Positions 40,851 through 43,727 of a stretch of 43,727 nucleotides of DNA are shown here, one piece after another (the stretch's first letter is position 1; each line of letters begins with the position of its first letter). The stretch lies in NCBI GenBank assembly GCA_947475845.1, contig CANJMO010000016.1:1-43727 (forward strand), given 5' to 3'. A program made the translations under genes and the position numbers. The DNA is from Caulobacteraceae bacterium. GTDB taxonomy: Bacteria > Pseudomonadota > Alphaproteobacteria > Caulobacterales > Caulobacteraceae. Under the pieces are notes generated by a model that saw nothing but the letters and a program-made list of their open reading frames with translations, did not search any database and was not told the origin of the DNA.

Positions 40851-41654
40851 TTGAAAGCCGCACCGTTCCTGGCGTTCGGGCTGGCGGCGGTCCTGACGCA
40901 GTCTGCGCAGGCCGCCCCGGACAATCGATCCTTGCTCATCATTCAGGACCGCCTGCCGGGCATGGACAGCCTGGCCGGCTACCTGAAAGCCCACGGCGGC
41001 CTTGAAACCAAGATCGTCGGCCAGGATGCGGCGCCGAGCGACCTGTCCGCCTTCAAGGCCGTCCTGCTGTATGTCGACCTGTATTACACCGACGCCGTCG
41101 AGAACAGCGTGGAAGCCTATGTCAAAGGCGGCGGCCGCCTGGTCGTCATCCACCACTCGATCAGCGGCAAGAAGCAGCCGAAGTGGCTGGATTTCGTGGG
41201 GATGAGACTGACCGGCGGAGGGACTCCACTGGCGGCGGAACCGTCGCAGCCGGGCGGGCACTACGCCTTCCGCTTCGGGATTTCCCAGACGATCGTCAAC
41301 GTCCAGCCCAAGCACTATATCACCTCGAACGGGATCAAGTGGCCCGAGACGGTCGACTTCAAGCCCGAGGGCGCCGCGGCATCAGCGCGTTTGCCTGCGC
41401 AAACCATCAAGGCGACCGAGTCCTACATGAACTTCGTGCCGCTCAGGCCCGGCAGCAGGCGGCCCATCTTGGGCTTCAAGTACAAGGACGACCGAAACGG
41501 CGCGGAGTTCATGCAGAACACCGCCGGCTGGACGGAGCGGATCGGCAAGGGCCAGCTGGTCTATCTGCAGCCCGGGCACTTCGGCGAAGAGTTCCAGGAC
41601 TCGATCCTGGATCAGATGATCCTGAATTCCATCACCTGGCGGCCGGGGCCCTAA
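40851..41654 (+). CDS. ThuA-like domain protein, exported
   Basis: A 267-residue protein with a signal peptide to about residue 22 (QSAQAA) and a class I glutamine-amidotransferase-like fold of the ThuA type (LIIQDRLPGMDSLAGYLKAHGG, AVLLYVDLYYTD, VEAYVKGGGRLVVIHHSI). The VIHHSI turn corresponds to the nucleophile-elbow region, where ThuA proteins lack the amidotransferase Cys. The later blocks NFVPLRPGSRRPILGFKY and LVYLQPGHFGEEFQD fit. ThuA-like domains occur with sugar metabolism and with exported heme/cytochrome proteins. The start is a TTG with AGGGGGAAG just upstream. It is divergent from paralogue C across 205 bases. Confidence 0.85.
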   Translation: MKAAPFLAFGLAAVLTQSAQAAPDNRSLLIIQDRLPGMDSLAGYLKAHGGLETKIVGQDAAPSDLSAFKAVLLYVDLYYTDAVENSVEAYVKGGGRLVVIHHSISGKKQPKWLDFVGMRLTGGGTPLAAEPSQPGGHYAFRFGISQTIVNVQPKHYITSNGIKWPETVDFKPEGAAASARLPAQTIKATESYMNFVPLRPGSRRPILGFKYKDDRNGAEFMQNTAGWTERIGKGQLVYLQPGHFGEEFQDSILDQMILNSITWRPGP

Positions 41655-41791
41655 GGCAACAGGGCCAGCAGGTCGTCCTCATTGGGCGCCGTGGCGTTCT
41701 TGCCGCCCCTGCTGGTCCTTGGTGTTGCGCTCGCCCTTGCGTGGGCGATGTGGGGCTTTCGAAATCATGCGTCCACGGGAGGCGATAGCAG

Positions 41792-42067
41792 ATGAACCGC
41801 TCGCTCACATCAGCCCTGCTCACCTTAGCGGCCCTGTCGCTTGTGGGGTGCGGCAAGCCTCCGGGCACCGGCGGTGTATCCCTTGTCGCGTCGACACCAG
41901 CTGGCGGGGTTGTCAGGTTCTCTGGCGTTCTCGTGGGGGACCCAATGATCAAAGCGCAAACGTCATGCCAAGAATATTCCGAGAAAAATGCTGTTCCAAT
42001 CGGCTTCTATAAGATTGGGGTTGATATCCTAAGCCGCGATCAATTCATGACATTTGAATGCAAATAG
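41792..42067 (+). CDS. Small lipoprotein of unknown function
   Basis: A 91-residue protein with a signal peptide and lipobox LVGC (Cys at residue 20), followed by GKPPGTGGVSLVASTPAGG. The mature part has two further cysteines (TSCQEY, FECK) that could form a disulfide. Codon use shifts to AT-rich in its second half (from about 41945). The 137 bases before it hold no recognisable gene. No homologue is recognised. Confidence 0.6.
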   Translation: MNRSLTSALLTLAALSLVGCGKPPGTGGVSLVASTPAGGVVRFSGVLVGDPMIKAQTSCQEYSEKNAVPIGFYKIGVDILSRDQFMTFECK

Positions 42068-42095
42068 GTCGCTCTGTGGCCTCGCCCCGCACCCA

Positions 42096-42114
42096 CTGCC
42101 TAACGCGCCGAGGC
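42096..42114 (+). repeat. 19-base direct repeat, second copy
   Basis: CTGCCTAACGCGCC followed by GAGGC, matching 36832-36850 at 18 of 19 positions. It lies in the gap between the small lipoprotein and the Sel1 gene. Confidence 0.6.
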
Positions 42115-42193
42115 TGATGTGACCGGGCACGCCCCCCGACTTGCAACCACCGCCCCCTAGGCGCAACCATCGGCCATTGTGGAGCTGGTGAGC

Positions 42194-42826
42194 ATGCGTA
42201 GGATTGTAGCCAGTACGATGATGATTGCGGTGCTGGCCGTCAGCCCGGCGGTTAGCATGGCTGCGGCGGCCAAGAAGACTGCCGTGGCCTCAGCCGTGTC
42301 TCAGTTCGATCAAGGCGTCGCTGCTTATGAACGCGGTGACTACTCCACCGCCTACAGCCTCTTCCGACCACTGGCTGATCAGGGGAATGCCGATGCGCAG
42401 TTCAACCTCGGCATTATGTACGAACTCGGCTGGGGCGTTCCGCAGGATTATGCTGCCGCTGTTAGCTGGTACCGCAAGGCGGCTGAGCATGGGAATGCCG
42501 ATGCGCACTACAACCTTGGTCTGATTTATTCTAAAGGTGAGGGTGTGCAGCAGGACTACGCTGCGGCTGCGTCCTGGTTCCGAAAGGCTGCTGAGCGGGG
42601 GCAGGTCGGGGGGCAGTACGCCCTCGCTTTGTATTACGCCCTCGGCCAAGGCGTGCCGGAAGACTACGTGCAGGCCCACAAGTGGTTTAACTTAGCTGCG
42701 GCTAAAGCCACTGACGCTGATGTGCGAGACGGCGCCCTGAAGTACCGAGATATCGTCGCCGCCAAGATGACCCCCGCACAGATCGCAGAGGCGCAGAGGC
42801 TGGCTAGTGCGTGGAAGGTGAAGTGA
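42194..42826 (+). CDS. Exported Sel1-repeat protein
   Basis: A 210-residue protein with a signal peptide (MRRIVASTMMIAVLAVSPAVSMAAA) followed by three to four Sel1/TPR-like repeats of 36 residues: ADAQFNLGIMYELGWGVPQDYAAAVSWYRKAAEHG, then ADAHYNLGLIYSKGEGVQQDY... and GGQYALALYYALGQGVPEDYVQAHKWFNLAAA. A short helix with MTPAQIAEAQRLA ends it. Such proteins are periplasmic protein-protein interaction scaffolds. The ATG at 42194 with GGAG nine bases upstream is preferred to the GTG at 42179. Its TGA overlaps the next ATG (TGATG). Confidence 0.88.
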   Translation: MRRIVASTMMIAVLAVSPAVSMAAAAKKTAVASAVSQFDQGVAAYERGDYSTAYSLFRPLADQGNADAQFNLGIMYELGWGVPQDYAAAVSWYRKAAEHGNADAHYNLGLIYSKGEGVQQDYAAAASWFRKAAERGQVGGQYALALYYALGQGVPEDYVQAHKWFNLAAAKATDADVRDGALKYRDIVAAKMTPAQIAEAQRLASAWKVK

Positions 42827-43296
42827 TGGATAACAAATCTCTTGGCGTCGGGTTAGCCCTTGCCATGGCCCTGTCGATGAACGGCCACGCCAAGGCTGAG
42901 ACTATCGATCTAACGCTTAGGTGCCGGGGCACTGAGGTTGTTCTATATACATCAAAACTAACCTACATAACCGACCCGCCGAAAATGAGGTCGGTTGATT
43001 TTTCAGTGTCGATAAAACAGAATATTAAAGATATTGTAATATTGACAGATGGGGATGGTGTTGATTTTTCAGCATCTGCGGATGGGAATTCTATTGATAA
43101 TTATTCTGATAATAAATCGTGGAATATCAAAACGACTTTTATAAAAATCGGCGTTAAAAGCGAACAAACATTATATATAAATCGTCTCAGCGGTCGATTT
43201 AGTTATCTGCGAGAATTCAATAATGACAAATCAGCAATTTCTACAAAGATAGAGGCCGAATGCTCGAAGCTTTCGCCAGAGGCGCGGAAGTTTTAG
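42826..43296 (+). CDS. AT-rich exported protein of unknown function
   Basis: A 156-residue protein. The first ~27 residues form a signal peptide of normal composition (LGVGLALAMALSMNGHAKA). The mature part is encoded by strikingly AT-rich DNA (about 42930-43260, with AAT/ATT/AAA codons) and is rich in Ile, Lys, Asn and Ser. It looks beta-rich (TIDLTLRCRGTEVVLYTSKLTYI), with two cysteines (RCRG, ECSK). I recognise no family. It is translationally coupled to the Sel1 gene, so the two may act together. The composition suggests recent acquisition from a low-GC source. Confidence 0.72.
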   Translation: MDNKSLGVGLALAMALSMNGHAKAETIDLTLRCRGTEVVLYTSKLTYITDPPKMRSVDFSVSIKQNIKDIVILTDGDGVDFSASADGNSIDNYSDNKSWNIKTTFIKIGVKSEQTLYINRLSGRFSYLREFNNDKSAISTKIEAECSKLSPEARKF

Positions 43297-43348
43297 CTAG
43301 ACAGCCTCTGAAGCCGCCCCTGTTCGGCCATAGCATTCTTACCCCACC

Positions 43349-43727
43349 CTAACGCTTACCCCGCCGCCACTCCCAAGGCGGTACGAACACCGAAGCCCAT
43401 AGCCCAGCCTTGCTACCCTTGGCCTCATCCTCATAAGGCACGTAGCGGACGCTGTATTCGCGGTAAGCCACCGCCCAGCCCTGTCGCACCATCTGTTCGT
43501 TGAGCTTGACCGATCCAGCCCAGCAGGTCGCTAGGAGCCGCCTGTAGCGGTCCTTGGCCTTGCCCTCGCAGCGGACTGCGCCGGCGCCGATCATCGACCG
43601 TAGCGCCTCTGTAGCTGCCAGGCCGCAGCGCCAGTCACCGTCACGCTTGCACACCTGCTTGGTCTCCGGCGCATCGATGCCGTCGAGCCTGATGTGTTGA
43701 CCTGCAATCACAAGCGTGTCGCCATCA
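43349..43727 (-). CDS. Thermonuclease (SNase-like) family protein, 5' end outside window
   Basis: The frame is still open at the window edge, where it reads DGDTLVIAGQHIRLDGIDAPETKQVC, so the N terminus lies beyond. DGDT and R-L-D-G-I-D-A-P-E give the calcium and catalytic residues of staphylococcal nuclease (Asp21, Arg35, Asp40 and Glu43 equivalents). DRYRRLLATCW holds the second arginine (Arg87 equivalent). VKLNEQMVRQGWAVAYREYS and SKAGLWAS complete the fold. Such proteins degrade DNA and RNA, usually outside the cell. Cysteines near the start and middle may form disulfides. It is convergent with the AT-rich gene. Confidence 0.9.
   Translation of the reverse strand, partial: DGDTLVIAGQHIRLDGIDAPETKQVCKRDGDWRCGLAATEALRSMIGAGAVRCEGKAKDRYRRLLATCWAGSVKLNEQMVRQGWAVAYREYSVRYVPYEDEAKGSKAGLWASVFVPPWEWRRGKR

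Noticed and set aside
41655-41791. Possible short gene or remnant between the ThuA-like gene and the small lipoprotein
   Set aside because: Short frames exist on both strands (for example a Pro/Arg-rich minus-strand frame), but none has a start with a ribosome-binding site or family resemblance.
1-43727. CRISPR array, rRNA genes, riboswitches or complete prophage
   Set aside because: No regularly spaced repeats, rRNA signature sequences, recognised riboswitch cores or phage structural genes were seen on reading both strands.

Overview
The window is GC-rich alphaproteobacterial chromosome, most likely from the Caulobacteraceae (Caulobacter or Phenylobacterium-like). The evidence is the gene set and one very specific marker: a PopA orthologue, with two receiver-like domains and a degenerate GGDEF domain whose c-di-GMP I-site is intact. 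PopA is a cell-cycle regulator known from Caulobacter crescentus. Other fits are the alphaproteobacterial order aminotransferase-hom-glpX-recJ, an NDUFS4-type complex I subunit, SdhE next to mfd, and tandem MipA/OmpV proteins.

Positions 1 to about 31,650 are core chromosome. In order they hold: amino-acid metabolism (aminotransferase, hom), glpX and recJ; tRNA-Glu, a double cold-shock protein behind a hairpin-rich leader, tRNA-Pro, an NDUFS4-type subunit and tRNA-Arg; a TSUP permease, a lipoprotein and an SGNH-like secreted protein; a sulfur amino-acid group (metC, an orphan solute-binding lipoprotein, sseA-cysK); an LPS inner-core block (kdsA, then hldE-hldD) followed by a DUF3089 hydrolase; two c-type cytochromes; a cyclophilin; recG divergent from sdhE-mfd; two MipA/OmpV outer-membrane proteins; and DUF2007-popA beside a TusA-like gene. 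The segment ends with a Ku gene fused in frame to a glycosyltransferase tail, then queH.

From about 31,700 to the end the window changes character. It becomes accessory sequence with gene debris, AT-rich patches, insertion-sequence remains and secreted proteins of unknown function. The most coherent unit is a tightly overlapping four-gene operon (31,955-35,808): patatin-like lipase, a two-helix membrane protein of unknown family, a phospholipase D-family protein and an ExoD-family membrane protein. It looks like a membrane-lipid module that I cannot match to a named system. It is followed by a broken MgtC/DUF4010 gene, a strongly structured AT-rich segment resembling an integrase attachment region, and an IS3-family remnant. 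Imperfect direct repeats bracket this block at 31,741 and 37,105.

Beyond it lie three paralogues of an uncharacterised exported family (two in an operon, one inverted). Between them is a mosaic of three gene fragments (SnoaL-like, nuclease-like, SoxD-like cytochrome) in three different frames. Then come a ThuA-like protein, a small lipoprotein, a Sel1-repeat protein with an AT-rich exported partner, and a thermonuclease running off the end.

No rRNA, CRISPR array, intact transposase or integrase was seen. Coordinates and starts were read by eye. Family calls come from motif recognition, not database searches.
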